Program-made: the position numbers and the translations under genes
In this document: positions 53,259 to 63,029 of the stretch, piece after piece
Numbering within the stretch: the first letter of the stretch is position 1
Layout: the number at the start of each line of letters is the position of its first letter
Notes under the pieces: model-generated
Told to the model about the DNA's origin: nothing
What the model saw: only the letters and a program-made list of their open reading frames with translations
The model's database searches: none
Source: Streptomyces sp. AM 2-1-1
GTDB lineage: Bacteria > Actinomycetota > Actinomycetes > Streptomycetales > Streptomycetaceae
DNA: 64,000 bases
Reading direction: 5' to 3'
Assembly: GCF_029167645.1 (NCBI RefSeq)
Contig: NZ_CP119147.1
Span: forward strand, 4,110,501 to 4,174,500

Positions 53259-54230
53259 TCAGCCGCCGTAGTAGGTGTACGAGTAGTCCTCGTCCTCCTC
53301 CTCGACGACCTCCTCCCACTCGGCGGTGGGGCCCGAGCGGGTGTACTTCGTGGTCTCGTCGTCCTGGACGACCGTCATCGTCCCGGAGCCGTCGTCGTTG
53401 ACCACGACCGTCGAGGTGCTGGTCTTGCCGTCGCCGCCGGTGGTGGTCACCGTGTAGTCACGGGTGTCGTACGGCTTGCCGTCGCCGGGCGGGTCGACCA
53501 TCTTCGGCTCGCCCTGCTCGTAGGTGGTGGACGTGGTGAACGTCTGACCGTTGGTCTTCACGGTGGACGTCTCCGTGATGACGTTGTTGTCCTTGTCGAG
53601 GACCAGGTCCACGTCGACCGAGCCCGTCGCCGTCTCGGAGTGGTAGTGGGTCGGCGGGGTGTCCGGCGGCTTGGGCGGTGCCTCACCGGGCTTCAGCGGC
53701 GGGTCGTCCGCATCGCGCCACGCCTGGCACCAGCCGGGGGCGTCGTCGGCGTTGCACACCATGCGGATGCTCGCGTCCGGGTTCTCCTCGAAGTACTCGG
53801 AGGCGCCGATGCTCTTCAGGAACTCGTCCCAGTCCTTCTTGTCCTGCACCCAGTCGTCGTAGGCCTCCTTCTTGTTCTTCCAGTCCTCGAGACCGAGCGA
53901 CTTGCCCATGACCCCGGCGCTGCCGCTGATCTGGGAGTCGGCGTCGAAGAAGACGTCGGAGACGCTCTTGAAGAGTTCGGCCAGTTCGTTCAGGCCGTCC
54001 TTGGCCTTTCCCTGGCGCCTCTTCGAGAAGGAGTAGAAGTAGTTGAACTCCGTCGACAGATCGGCGCTGCCGAGGATCCTGCGGCGCTCGCTGGCCTTGG
54101 CGTCGCCCAGGCTCTTGTACGCGCCCTCGCCGGCGCCCGCTCCCGCCTGGGACGCCAGATCACGGAGCTTCGACTGGACCTCGTGGAGCAACCCGTAGTC
54201 GATGGCGAAGTCCGAGGTGATGTCGGCCAC
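53259..54230 (-). CDS. T7SS-associated helical/acidic repeat-rich protein, unknown
   Basis: 323-aa protein, first gene of the minus-strand esx operon. The N-terminal 165 residues are helical (YGLLHEVQSKLRDLASQAGAG, LNELAELFKSVSDVFFDADSQISG, WKNKKEAYDDWVQDKKDWDEFLK), like an ESX substrate with a WXG-like fold. Two Cys (RMVCNADDAPGWCQAW) follow, then a Pro-rich hinge and a Thr/Asp-rich beta-repeat tail (VTETSTVKTNGQTFTTSTTY, TVTTTGGDGKTSTSTVVV, acidic end EEVVEEEDEDYSYTYYGG). GTG 54230 sits 5 nt after AAGGAGG. It may be a secreted partner or chaperone of the giant protein divergently encoded. Confidence 0.72.
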   Translation of the reverse strand: MADITSDFAIDYGLLHEVQSKLRDLASQAGAGAGEGAYKSLGDAKASERRRILGSADLSTEFNYFYSFSKRRQGKAKDGLNELAELFKSVSDVFFDADSQISGSAGVMGKSLGLEDWKNKKEAYDDWVQDKKDWDEFLKSIGASEYFEENPDASIRMVCNADDAPGWCQAWRDADDPPLKPGEAPPKPPDTPPTHYHSETATGSVDVDLVLDKDNNVITETSTVKTNGQTFTTSTTYEQGEPKMVDPPGDGKPYDTRDYTVTTTGGDGKTSTSTVVVNDDGSGTMTVVQDDETTKYTRSGPTAEWEEVVEEEDEDYSYTYYGG

Positions 54231-54392
54231 GGCCACCTCCTTCCTGCTCGTACCTTGCTTCGACCACGCTCCGGACCCCACTTCGGTTCAACCGGGCCGC
54301 AGATTGGACGGCTGCCGCCTTGAACCTGACGGGTGGCCCGTGCGTGGTCGGGATGAGGACACGACGCCGGACGACGGAGGGGGTGGCCGGGC

Positions 54393-57300
54393 ATGGCCCG
54401 TCCCACTGACTGGAGCGCGCTGGGACTGTCCGAAGACCCGACCCCGGGTGATCCCGACGAGCTCGACCGGGTGATCGTCTCCCAGTACACGCTGATCGAG
54501 CTGGCACGGACCATCGACAGCGGACTCGCGGAGGTCTCCAACAAGGCCTCCGAGGCGTTCAAGGGCAAGACCGCCGACGCTCTGCGGGGCAAGATCGACG
54601 GCCGGATCCGGGGCTTCGTCACCACCTTCAAGACCGCCCACGAAGACGTCCGCACCGCCCTGCTCACCTACGTCGGCGTGATGCGCGCCCAACAACGGGT
54701 CGCCGACGACGCGCTGTCCGCGGCGGCGGCCCTGCCGGAGGACGACACCGAGGGCCGCGAGGCCCACAAGGCGACGGCGAAGTCCGCCGGGGACACCCTG
54801 GAGACCGCGGCCGGCACCGCCGCCACCGCCATCTCGACGGCCGCCGAGTCCATCTCCTCGCCGGTGGACGAGTGCGAGGACCTGTGGAAGGCCCTGACCT
54901 GGATCGCGATCATCCTGATCATTCCCGCGATCCTCATCGGCGGCCCGATCGCCCTGCTGGCCTTCGGCCTGAACCTCGCCATCATGATCAAGACGGCGAT
55001 CGACTTCTCCCGCGGCGACGCCAGCCTGACCGAACTGCTGCTGTCGGTCGTGGGAGTGCTCGCGCCGACCACCAAGGGCCTCAACGTGGGCCAGGCGTGG
55101 AAGTCCATCAAAGGATTCGGCGCGCAGGGCATCAAGGGCACCAAGAACCTGGTCCTGGGCGGCCCGAACTCCTTCGGTCTCTTCTCACGGATGAGCCTGG
55201 GCCTCGACGACACGTTCAGTGCCACGAGCTCCTGGCTCAAGGGCGGTCTCGGCGACGCGATCAAGTTCAACCGGATCAAGGGGCTGGAGGGCGTCACCCT
55301 CCTGGGCGGCGGCTCCGGCAAGGGCTTCCAGTTCTTCCCGCTCGGCGTGCAGCTCGGTGTCATCAACAACATCGGCGCCAAGGGCTTCTTCGGGCTGCAC
55401 AGCGTGATCGTCGGCCTCAACGGCATCAAGATGGGCGCCGGAGCGATCGCCAACGGCCTCTCCGGCGTCAAGGGTCTGCGGCTGTTCCTGCCGGTGGCCG
55501 CCGACGAGATGGGCCAGGGCCTCTTCCTCGCCTTCAAGATCGGCTTCATCGACCGCGGCGTCTTCGGCATGTACAAGTACGGGGCGTTCGTCAACGGTTC
55601 CTTCATCGGCGCGGGCAGCAAGGCATCCGGGGTCGGCGCCGGCGTCTCCAACTTCTTCGACGCGGGCAACGGCGCCGGCACGGGCCTGGTCAAGGTGGGG
55701 GACTTCCACTTCGCCCCCGGCACCTTCGGCAACATCGGCGGGCCCGGCGGCCTCTCCGCTCCCGGCGGCCTCGTACCGCCCGGCCAGTTCGCCGCACCAC
55801 CCCCCGGCATCTCCCTGACGATGCCGACCGACCTCTCGGTCCACCTCGGCGAACAGGGCGGCTTCGCCAACCTCGGCCAGATCAACCTGCCCTCCATCGA
55901 CGCCCGCCTCGCCGATCTCCCCTCCCTCGGCATCACCGGGAGCCAGACGCTGCCCACCCTCGGCGCCGTCACCCGGATCGATCTGCCCGGCGGCCTCGCG
56001 GGCCTCCCCAGCCTCGAGAACCTCCCGCAGACGATGCCCGCCCTCGGCCAGGTCAACATCCCCCAGCTCGGCTTCTCGCCGAACCACATGCCGTCGATGA
56101 CGCTCGACACCCCGTCCGTCAACGGCAACCTCGCGGGCCTCCCCAGCCTCGAAAGCCTCCCGCAGACGACGCCGACCCCCGGCCAGGTCAGCATCCCGCA
56201 ACTCGGTTTCTCCTCCTCCCCGCTGCCGTCGATGTCGCTGGGCACCCCGTCCGTGGACGGCAACCTCGCCGGACTCGGCCAGGTCACCGTGAACGCCCCC
56301 TCGCTGCCCGCGCTCGGGCACATCAACGTGCCCTCCCTGGGCACGGCCGGCGCGGGCCACCTGGGCCTCATCCGCACCGACACGCCCTCGGTCCACGCGC
56401 AGATCGTGGACCTCCCGTCGGTGGGCGGCACCGTGGGTTCGCTGGGCCAGGTCCAGCTCGGCAGTGTGAACGTGGCGTCGATCAGCCTGAACGTGCCCCA
56501 CGTCTCCGCGACGCAGATCAACACCGCGCTGGGCGGCGGCCTCGCCTCGCCCCAGATCAGCCCCGCCTTCGGCGACGCCGTCGGTACGCACACCGACACC
56601 CACCTCGGCCAGATCGAGCTGCCGGGAGCCGGCACCGTCCTGGGCCACACCGACCTGCCGAGCGTGAACCTGACCACGGGACACGTGGACACCCCGGCCG
56701 TGCACACCGGGCCGCTCAGCACGGACCTGCCCACCAGCCACACCGGGGCCGTGCAGCTGCCGGGGCTCGGTACCAACGACCTGGCGCTGACCGTCCCGCC
56801 GCCCACCGCGCACCTGGCCCCCGGCGCCCTGGCGTCCCCGGGCATCAACGGCCGGCTCGTGGACATCCCGGCCGTACTGCCCGGCAACGGCTCGCCGATC
56901 AGCACGCCGAACACCTCACCCCTGCTCAACAGCTCGGCACTCACTCCGCCGACCGGCCAGTTCTTCGACAACCTGATCGCGGCGATGAACCGGGAACCAC
57001 TCGTCGTCTTCATGGCTCCGCACATCACCTACGACTTCCACCACACGTTCACCCACCTCCCCCACATGCCCGCCGGTGTCCAGGTGCAGGTCACCCCCGG
57101 CTCGGCCGGACAACTGGTGGACGTCCACGTGACGACCCCGGCCGGCACACCGGGGTCGGTGACCGCCACCCACGTCCCCGTGAACGGCCAGAACGTGCTG
57201 CGCGTCGAGCACACCCAGCTGGACGGGACGATCCAGCGCCTCGACTTCGAGCTGAGCGCCGCCAACGACCACCAGCTGCTCGACAGCCGGACCCTCACCC

Positions 57301-60300
57301 CCGCCGGGCTCGGCGGCGACGGCATCGAGATGGACGACCTCCGGCCGGCCGCCGCAGCGGGCTCCTCCCGGACCGGGGGCGTCGGGACCGGGGGCGTCGG
57401 GGGCGCCGGCCCGGTGCTGCCACACCCCACCCCCGTGGTGCACATGGTGCCGGTGCCGGGTCTCACCGGCACCCACGTCACCATCCGGACCGATGCCACC
57501 GGCCAGATCGTGAACGCCGAGCCCCTGCCCGCGGGTGCGCCGGTCAGGATCCAGCACCTCGTCGGGGGCGGCCCCGCCGGCGTCGACCTCGTCCGCGTCG
57601 AGCGGACCGTCACCCCGGGCGCCGAGATCCGCCGCTGGGACTTCACCGCCGACCACACCGGTAACCGGCTCGTCGCCGACGAGCGCATCTTCCCGCTCAA
57701 CGACGGCGCCCTGCACGGCGGCGTCATCAGCGTCGACCTCACCGCCGGCGTCCCCACCGTCCGCCACCTGGACAGCACCGGCGCCCCGCTGGCCACCGAC
57801 GGGCGGCCCATCCAGATCGGCCCGACCTCCCTCAACATCCCCTCCACCGGCGGCTTCCACCTCTACGACCCCACCACCGGCCTGCAGACCCACACCGGTC
57901 TCACCCTGGTCGACGCCCACGGCGCCCCCACCCCGCTGCACGTGCTCACCCCGCACACCCCACCCGCCGGCGGGGCCGCGGTGCCGCTCCAGCTCACCGG
58001 CGCCGACGGGGCGACCCAGCTCGGCACGGTCACCGTCCCCGCCCACGGGGGCGGCGTGTTCCACGTGCGGCCCGCGCCGGCACCCGGCGCCGCGGCCGTC
58101 CCGCACCTCAGCGTCCACCGGGCCGACGGCACCTTCTCGCACCACGCCCTGCCCGTCCCGGCCGTCACCCCGGCCGGGGGAGCGGGCCCGGCTTTCGTCC
58201 GCCTCCCGGACGGCGCCGGCGGGCTTCCCTCGCTCGTCCACGCGGACGGTACGGGCGTCGCCGGGGCCACCGTCCACCCGCAGGGCGCGAGCGGTACGCC
58301 CGGCTTCCGGATCGAGCAGAACGGTCAGCACCTCGTCGTCAGCCCGGCCGGCCTGCACACCCACGACGCGGTCGCTCTCCGGGGGGCGGACGGCCTGACC
58401 ACCGGCCAGTTCGTGTTCAGCCCGGTCGCCACCCCCCACGTGCCCCTTCCGCAACTCCACGACCGGGGCGGCGCACCCGGCGCCGCGGTCACGCGGGTGG
58501 ACGGCACGTACCACGTGGACCTGGGCGGGAACCGGTTCTCCGTCCACGCCCTGACCGGTGCCCACACGCACCAGGCCCTCGCCGTGGGCGGGCTGACCGT
58601 CCCGTCGCCCGGCGGCGCCTTCCTGCGGGCCGACCCCGGCGCTGCGGGCGGCTTCCGGCTGGTCCGGGGTGACGGCACCACGGTCCCCGGTGCCACCACG
58701 GTCCACCCCCAGGTGGGCGGAGGCTTCCGCATCACCCACAACACCCAGCACGTCGTCGTCGGCCCCACCGGTGTCCACACCCACGACACCGTCGCCCTCC
58801 AGGGCCCGGGGACCGGTCAGTACGTGTTCACCCCGGTCGCCACCCCGCACGTGCCCGTCGGACACCCGCACACCGGCAACGGTGCGGTCGACACCACCGT
58901 CACCGTCCAGCGGACCGCCGGCGAGTTCCGGCTCACCGACGGCAACCGCACCATCGACGTGTTCAACCCCACGACCGGCGCCCACCTCCGCACCTACGTC
59001 CCCGTCAGTGGCGGTACGGCGTTGGACGGCCACTACATCCTGACCCGCCCGGCCGGAACCACCGCCGTCGTGCGCCACGACTTCGGCGACGCCCCGGGCC
59101 TGCGGGCCACCCCGCAGCCGGGCCTGGCGGGCGGCGGCTTCCGCCTCGACCAGGGCGACACCCACCTGGTGGTCGACCCCCGGGGCGCCCACACCCACAC
59201 CGCCGTCGAACTCCGGGGCGCGGGCGCCGCGGGCGGCACCGGGCGGTACGTGTTCCACCCCGTGGCGCCCGCCGGCGCGGCCCCGCACCCGCAGGTCAAG
59301 GACGGTACCGGCACCGATCTGCCGGACACCGTCACCGCCCGCCCGGGCGGCGAACTCCAGGTGACCGATGCGGGAGCGGTCCACTTCCACAACGCCGCCG
59401 ACGGCTCCCTGCGGTTCAGCGTCGTGCGCCTCTCCGACGCGGCGGGCACCCACCTGCCGGAGACCGTGCGGGTGTACGGCGCGGGCGGCATCCGTCTCCT
59501 GGACCAGAACCTGACCGTGGTCGACGGGACCGTCGCCACCGTCCGGCCGGGCGGCGGGTTCCGGGTCGAGCGCCCGACCGGTGAGTTCGCCCTGTTCGGC
59601 GCGGGAGGCCGTCTGGACTTCCGGGTCGTGCCGGCCGGGGGCGGCGCCCCCCACGCCTTCACCGTCACCCCGACGGGCGGCACCGCCTTCACCGTCGTCC
59701 CGCTCGGCGACGCCGTGAAGCTCACCGATGCGAGCCTGTCCCGGTTCGTCGACACCACCACGGGCGGTCTCCGGGTCCTCGACGGCCACCTCACCGTCGT
59801 GCCGGGCCACACCGTCGCCGCGGTGACGGCGACCGGCGGCTGGCGGGTCAGCCCGCCGGGCAACCTCCGGCTGGGCGAGTTCACGGAGTACGCCGCCGAC
59901 GGCACGCTCACCCTCCAGCGGATCAACGTCATCACCCAGCGGGGGATCAAGCGCCACAACCACCTGGAGCTCTACCACGTGGCCACCGGCGGGAACCCGG
60001 CCGGCACCTGGAAGCTGATCCGCACCGACCCCGCCGGCGTCCCGATCCCCGGTTCGGGCAGCAAGTGGTTCCAGAACGGCCTGATCACCACCAAAGGCAT
60101 TCCCCAGGGCCGGATCCACCTCACCACGCACTCCGGCGTCACCGTCTTCGAGGCGCGGCCGCTGCCCGGCGGCAACACCCTGTACTCCTTCCAGTCCAGC
60201 GCGAGCGCCGACGTCACCACGTTCTCGTGGGGCAATCAGCGCGGAGAATGGCACGAGATCGACCCACAGGGCACGATCGTGCGCAACGGAGACCGGCACT

Positions 60301-63029
60301 GGGGCGAGAGCGGCCGCACCTGGTGGGACTCGACCGGCACCAGCGGGGTCGACCGGGTCCTGCACTTCCAGCAACTCCCGGACGGCGGACACGTCCTGGG
60401 CACCCTCGACCGCAACGCCTTCACCCAGAGCACGGGCAGCGGCACCTGGTTCCGCTTCGACGCCGACTTCAAGATGATCGCCCAGGGCACCCGCGCCTAC
60501 GGGCCGGGCATCGGCCGCGGTTTCACCGACACGATGGATCACCCGATCACCGGCCAGAGTGTCGTCGTCCACGAGAAGTTCGGCCGCTTCCAGACCAACA
60601 CCCACGACGTACGCAGGCTGTTCCAGCGGGAGATGGGCACCGACGGGGTGCCCAAGGACACCTCGGTGTCGCTGTCCGCACCCGGCAAGGAGATCGACAG
60701 CATCAGGCAGCTGGAGAACAACGGCGGTTTCCTGGAAGTCAACCGGGTGGCAGAGCAGCGCCCGCCGACCTGGTTCCGCTCCCTCATCAGCAGCGAGTAC
60801 CGCAACACGGACCTGCGGGCGTTTCCCTGGCTGAGGTCCGACAGCCTCCCGCAGCTCAACGAATGGCGGGTCGTGCCCACGCCCGGCGGCGCCGTCGGCG
60901 CGCACGGCATCCGGCTGCTCACCCAGAACGCCGCCATCACCGACATCTCCAGCGCGGGAGAGCTCGTGCGCGAGACCCGCAAGCTGTTCCACGGCAACGA
61001 CCTGACCGTCGGCAACGTCAAGGTGCCCGACGACCCCGCGGGCGCTCCGGTACACATCCCGAACCAGTACCTGCCCTGGTCGGAGGGGGTGGGCAAGCCG
61101 CAGGGCCACCGCACCTACAACAGCGCCGACTTCCAGGCCCACCCCCGGGCCAACGTCACCGTCAACCAGGTCGTCTGGCACGACCGGTTCACCACGGACC
61201 TGGGCGACGGCAACTGGTTCAGCCCCAACGCCGCCAAGCAGTGGCACATCGCCCGCACCGGCCTGAACGACGGCACGGTGATCGAGTACCGGCCGATGCC
61301 GGCGGTCCGCGCCGACGGCGCGGCGGGCGACGGCGGCGTCGCCTTCCGGCAGAACTTCCACCTGAACCACGGCGACTGGACGCGCTACGACCACCACGGC
61401 TTCGTCGTGGGCCGCTCCGACACCTGGCCCGGCATCCAGGGCAGCGCCGACCTGCGCATCACCGCCCACGGCCCGGCCACCGGCAAGATGACCTGGGTCG
61501 ACGCCAACAACGTCGAGGGCGTCCGTCTCACCGCTCACGGCCGCGACATCAACCGCTACGGCTGGGACCGCGAGTCGTACCAGGACCTCGGCGCCGACGG
61601 ACGCCTGATCCGTGACCACCGCCTCCTCGCCGACGGCACCACCGTCGACTCCTGGCGCGTCAGCCGCGACGCAGCCGGCAACGAGGTCTGGCACTGGAAC
61701 AAGATCGACGCACACGGCAACATCCAGGGCTTCGGCACCGGCGCCGGCGACCGGATCCGCCACTGGTTCGACGCCGCGGGCACTCGTCTTTCCGGCTGGG
61801 AAGAGAACGCCCGCTGGTCCGACCACCTCGTCACCACCGGCGCCACCGTGAAGATCCAGGAGATCCCCGCCCGGCCCAGCGGCAGCGCCTTCCAGAACAC
61901 CTTCGGCGACGCCCCCTTCCGCGTCCGCGAGTACGTCGCCAACCCGGGCGACGCCTACAACCGGCACGTGTGGAGGGAGTTCGACGGCGGCACGGTCGTC
62001 CGCCAGAAGAAGGAACTGCTCAACGGGAAGTTCCTGGAGAGCGAGAGCTGGCAGAAGCACTGGCGCCTCTACGGGGCGAGCGGCACCAACGTCATCGCCG
62101 AACGGTCCGTCTCCGGCTTGGTCTACGAGACCGACACCTTCGGCCGGCTCACCATGGTCGGCCGGGAGACCAACTTCATCGACTGGGCCAACCAGTACCG
62201 CGGCTACAACCGCATGTGGAAGGACGCCAACCGCTGGGAGTTCGGCGCCAGCGTCGGCGGCGAGTCCGTCTACCTGCCCTACCTCACCAAGGCGATGCAG
62301 CAGATCGCCCTCGACGCGGGACACGAGTTCATCGTCGACTTCGCCGTCAACCTGCTCGTCCTCGGCATCGCCTCCCTGGTCACCAGGGCGAGCTTCACCC
62401 CGACCGAACTCGCCAAGGCCGCCTTCACCGCCACCATGAACTCCGCAGTCAAGAGCTTCGTCTCCGGCCTGCACCACATGGTCGGACGCGGCACCCCGTG
62501 GAAGAACGGCTGGGGCCACGTCGACTACGGCTACGCCTACCAGCGCCACCCGAGCGACGACGACTGGGGCGGTGAGTGGGCCGGCCACGACAAGGTGACC
62601 CGCTGGCGCGGCGGCACCTACGACTATGTCGTCGGCCTCGCCGGCGGCGTTCTGGGCGGAGTCGCCTCCGGAGCCGCTACCGCCTCGGTCTTCGGCGTGA
62701 AGACCGCGAGCGGTCAGCTGATCCACCTGGGGGGGAAGGACGCCCTCATGGCCGGTGCGATGAGCGCCGTCGGCGGCACACTCGGCGGCATCTCCGTCGG
62801 CGCGGCCCGCAGCATGATCCACCTCAACCTGGCCGGCCGCTGGTACCACCGTGCCGGCATGGTCGACATCTACGTGGCACCGGCCCTCGGCAAGCTCATC
62901 GACAAGTCCTTCTCCGCCTTCTTCATGGGCGGGACCGTCCGCGACTGGTTCCAGCCGAGCTGGTACCTGGACGGCGGGCCGGGCGGTCACCCCAACGTCG
63001 ACTACCTTCCGCAGGGAGCAGGCACATGA
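54393..63029 (+). CDS. Giant T7SS-secreted repeat protein (putative effector/surface protein)
   Basis: 2878-aa protein. Residues 1-110 match the actinobacterial T7SS signal domain (MARPTDWSALGLSEDPTPGDPDE, then a WXG-like helical hairpin). A TM pair (about 166-205) and glycine-rich stretch follow. Region about 480-800 has collagen-like LPSLG/LGQVxIPxL repeats; about 860-1880 is beta-rich with three copies of a HLVVxPxGxHTHxxVxLRG unit near 1302, 1444 and 1582; about 1890-2610 carries WFRFD/WRxSRDAAGNE-type repeats; the C-terminal 250 residues contain TM-like, Ala/Gly-rich helices. ATG 54393 follows GGAGGGGG. It is divergent from the esx operon and coupled to the next gene. A toxin activity is not proven. 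Confidence 0.85.
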   Translation: MARPTDWSALGLSEDPTPGDPDELDRVIVSQYTLIELARTIDSGLAEVSNKASEAFKGKTADALRGKIDGRIRGFVTTFKTAHEDVRTALLTYVGVMRAQQRVADDALSAAAALPEDDTEGREAHKATAKSAGDTLETAAGTAATAISTAAESISSPVDECEDLWKALTWIAIILIIPAILIGGPIALLAFGLNLAIMIKTAIDFSRGDASLTELLLSVVGVLAPTTKGLNVGQAWKSIKGFGAQGIKGTKNLVLGGPNSFGLFSRMSLGLDDTFSATSSWLKGGLGDAIKFNRIKGLEGVTLLGGGSGKGFQFFPLGVQLGVINNIGAKGFFGLHSVIVGLNGIKMGAGAIANGLSGVKGLRLFLPVAADEMGQGLFLAFKIGFIDRGVFGMYKYGAFVNGSFIGAGSKASGVGAGVSNFFDAGNGAGTGLVKVGDFHFAPGTFGNIGGPGGLSAPGGLVPPGQFAAPPPGISLTMPTDLSVHLGEQGGFANLGQINLPSIDARLADLPSLGITGSQTLPTLGAVTRIDLPGGLAGLPSLENLPQTMPALGQVNIPQLGFSPNHMPSMTLDTPSVNGNLAGLPSLESLPQTTPTPGQVSIPQLGFSSSPLPSMSLGTPSVDGNLAGLGQVTVNAPSLPALGHINVPSLGTAGAGHLGLIRTDTPSVHAQIVDLPSVGGTVGSLGQVQLGSVNVASISLNVPHVSATQINTALGGGLASPQISPAFGDAVGTHTDTHLGQIELPGAGTVLGHTDLPSVNLTTGHVDTPAVHTGPLSTDLPTSHTGAVQLPGLGTNDLALTVPPPTAHLAPGALASPGINGRLVDIPAVLPGNGSPISTPNTSPLLNSSALTPPTGQFFDNLIAAMNREPLVVFMAPHITYDFHHTFTHLPHMPAGVQVQVTPGSAGQLVDVHVTTPAGTPGSVTATHVPVNGQNVLRVEHTQLDGTIQRLDFELSAANDHQLLDSRTLTPAGLGGDGIEMDDLRPAAAAGSSRTGGVGTGGVGGAGPVLPHPTPVVHMVPVPGLTGTHVTIRTDATGQIVNAEPLPAGAPVRIQHLVGGGPAGVDLVRVERTVTPGAEIRRWDFTADHTGNRLVADERIFPLNDGALHGGVISVDLTAGVPTVRHLDSTGAPLATDGRPIQIGPTSLNIPSTGGFHLYDPTTGLQTHTGLTLVDAHGAPTPLHVLTPHTPPAGGAAVPLQLTGADGATQLGTVTVPAHGGGVFHVRPAPAPGAAAVPHLSVHRADGTFSHHALPVPAVTPAGGAGPAFVRLPDGAGGLPSLVHADGTGVAGATVHPQGASGTPGFRIEQNGQHLVVSPAGLHTHDAVALRGADGLTTGQFVFSPVATPHVPLPQLHDRGGAPGAAVTRVDGTYHVDLGGNRFSVHALTGAHTHQALAVGGLTVPSPGGAFLRADPGAAGGFRLVRGDGTTVPGATTVHPQVGGGFRITHNTQHVVVGPTGVHTHDTVALQGPGTGQYVFTPVATPHVPVGHPHTGNGAVDTTVTVQRTAGEFRLTDGNRTIDVFNPTTGAHLRTYVPVSGGTALDGHYILTRPAGTTAVVRHDFGDAPGLRATPQPGLAGGGFRLDQGDTHLVVDPRGAHTHTAVELRGAGAAGGTGRYVFHPVAPAGAAPHPQVKDGTGTDLPDTVTARPGGELQVTDAGAVHFHNAADGSLRFSVVRLSDAAGTHLPETVRVYGAGGIRLLDQNLTVVDGTVATVRPGGGFRVERPTGEFALFGAGGRLDFRVVPAGGGAPHAFTVTPTGGTAFTVVPLGDAVKLTDASLSRFVDTTTGGLRVLDGHLTVVPGHTVAAVTATGGWRVSPPGNLRLGEFTEYAADGTLTLQRINVITQRGIKRHNHLELYHVATGGNPAGTWKLIRTDPAGVPIPGSGSKWFQNGLITTKGIPQGRIHLTTHSGVTVFEARPLPGGNTLYSFQSSASADVTTFSWGNQRGEWHEIDPQGTIVRNGDRHWGESGRTWWDSTGTSGVDRVLHFQQLPDGGHVLGTLDRNAFTQSTGSGTWFRFDADFKMIAQGTRAYGPGIGRGFTDTMDHPITGQSVVVHEKFGRFQTNTHDVRRLFQREMGTDGVPKDTSVSLSAPGKEIDSIRQLENNGGFLEVNRVAEQRPPTWFRSLISSEYRNTDLRAFPWLRSDSLPQLNEWRVVPTPGGAVGAHGIRLLTQNAAITDISSAGELVRETRKLFHGNDLTVGNVKVPDDPAGAPVHIPNQYLPWSEGVGKPQGHRTYNSADFQAHPRANVTVNQVVWHDRFTTDLGDGNWFSPNAAKQWHIARTGLNDGTVIEYRPMPAVRADGAAGDGGVAFRQNFHLNHGDWTRYDHHGFVVGRSDTWPGIQGSADLRITAHGPATGKMTWVDANNVEGVRLTAHGRDINRYGWDRESYQDLGADGRLIRDHRLLADGTTVDSWRVSRDAAGNEVWHWNKIDAHGNIQGFGTGAGDRIRHWFDAAGTRLSGWEENARWSDHLVTTGATVKIQEIPARPSGSAFQNTFGDAPFRVREYVANPGDAYNRHVWREFDGGTVVRQKKELLNGKFLESESWQKHWRLYGASGTNVIAERSVSGLVYETDTFGRLTMVGRETNFIDWANQYRGYNRMWKDANRWEFGASVGGESVYLPYLTKAMQQIALDAGHEFIVDFAVNLLVLGIASLVTRASFTPTELAKAAFTATMNSAVKSFVSGLHHMVGRGTPWKNGWGHVDYGYAYQRHPSDDDWGGEWAGHDKVTRWRGGTYDYVVGLAGGVLGGVASGAATASVFGVKTASGQLIHLGGKDALMAGAMSAVGGTLGGISVGAARSMIHLNLAGRWYHRAGMVDIYVAPALGKLIDKSFSAFFMGGTVRDWFQPSWYLDGGPGGHPNVDYLPQGAGT

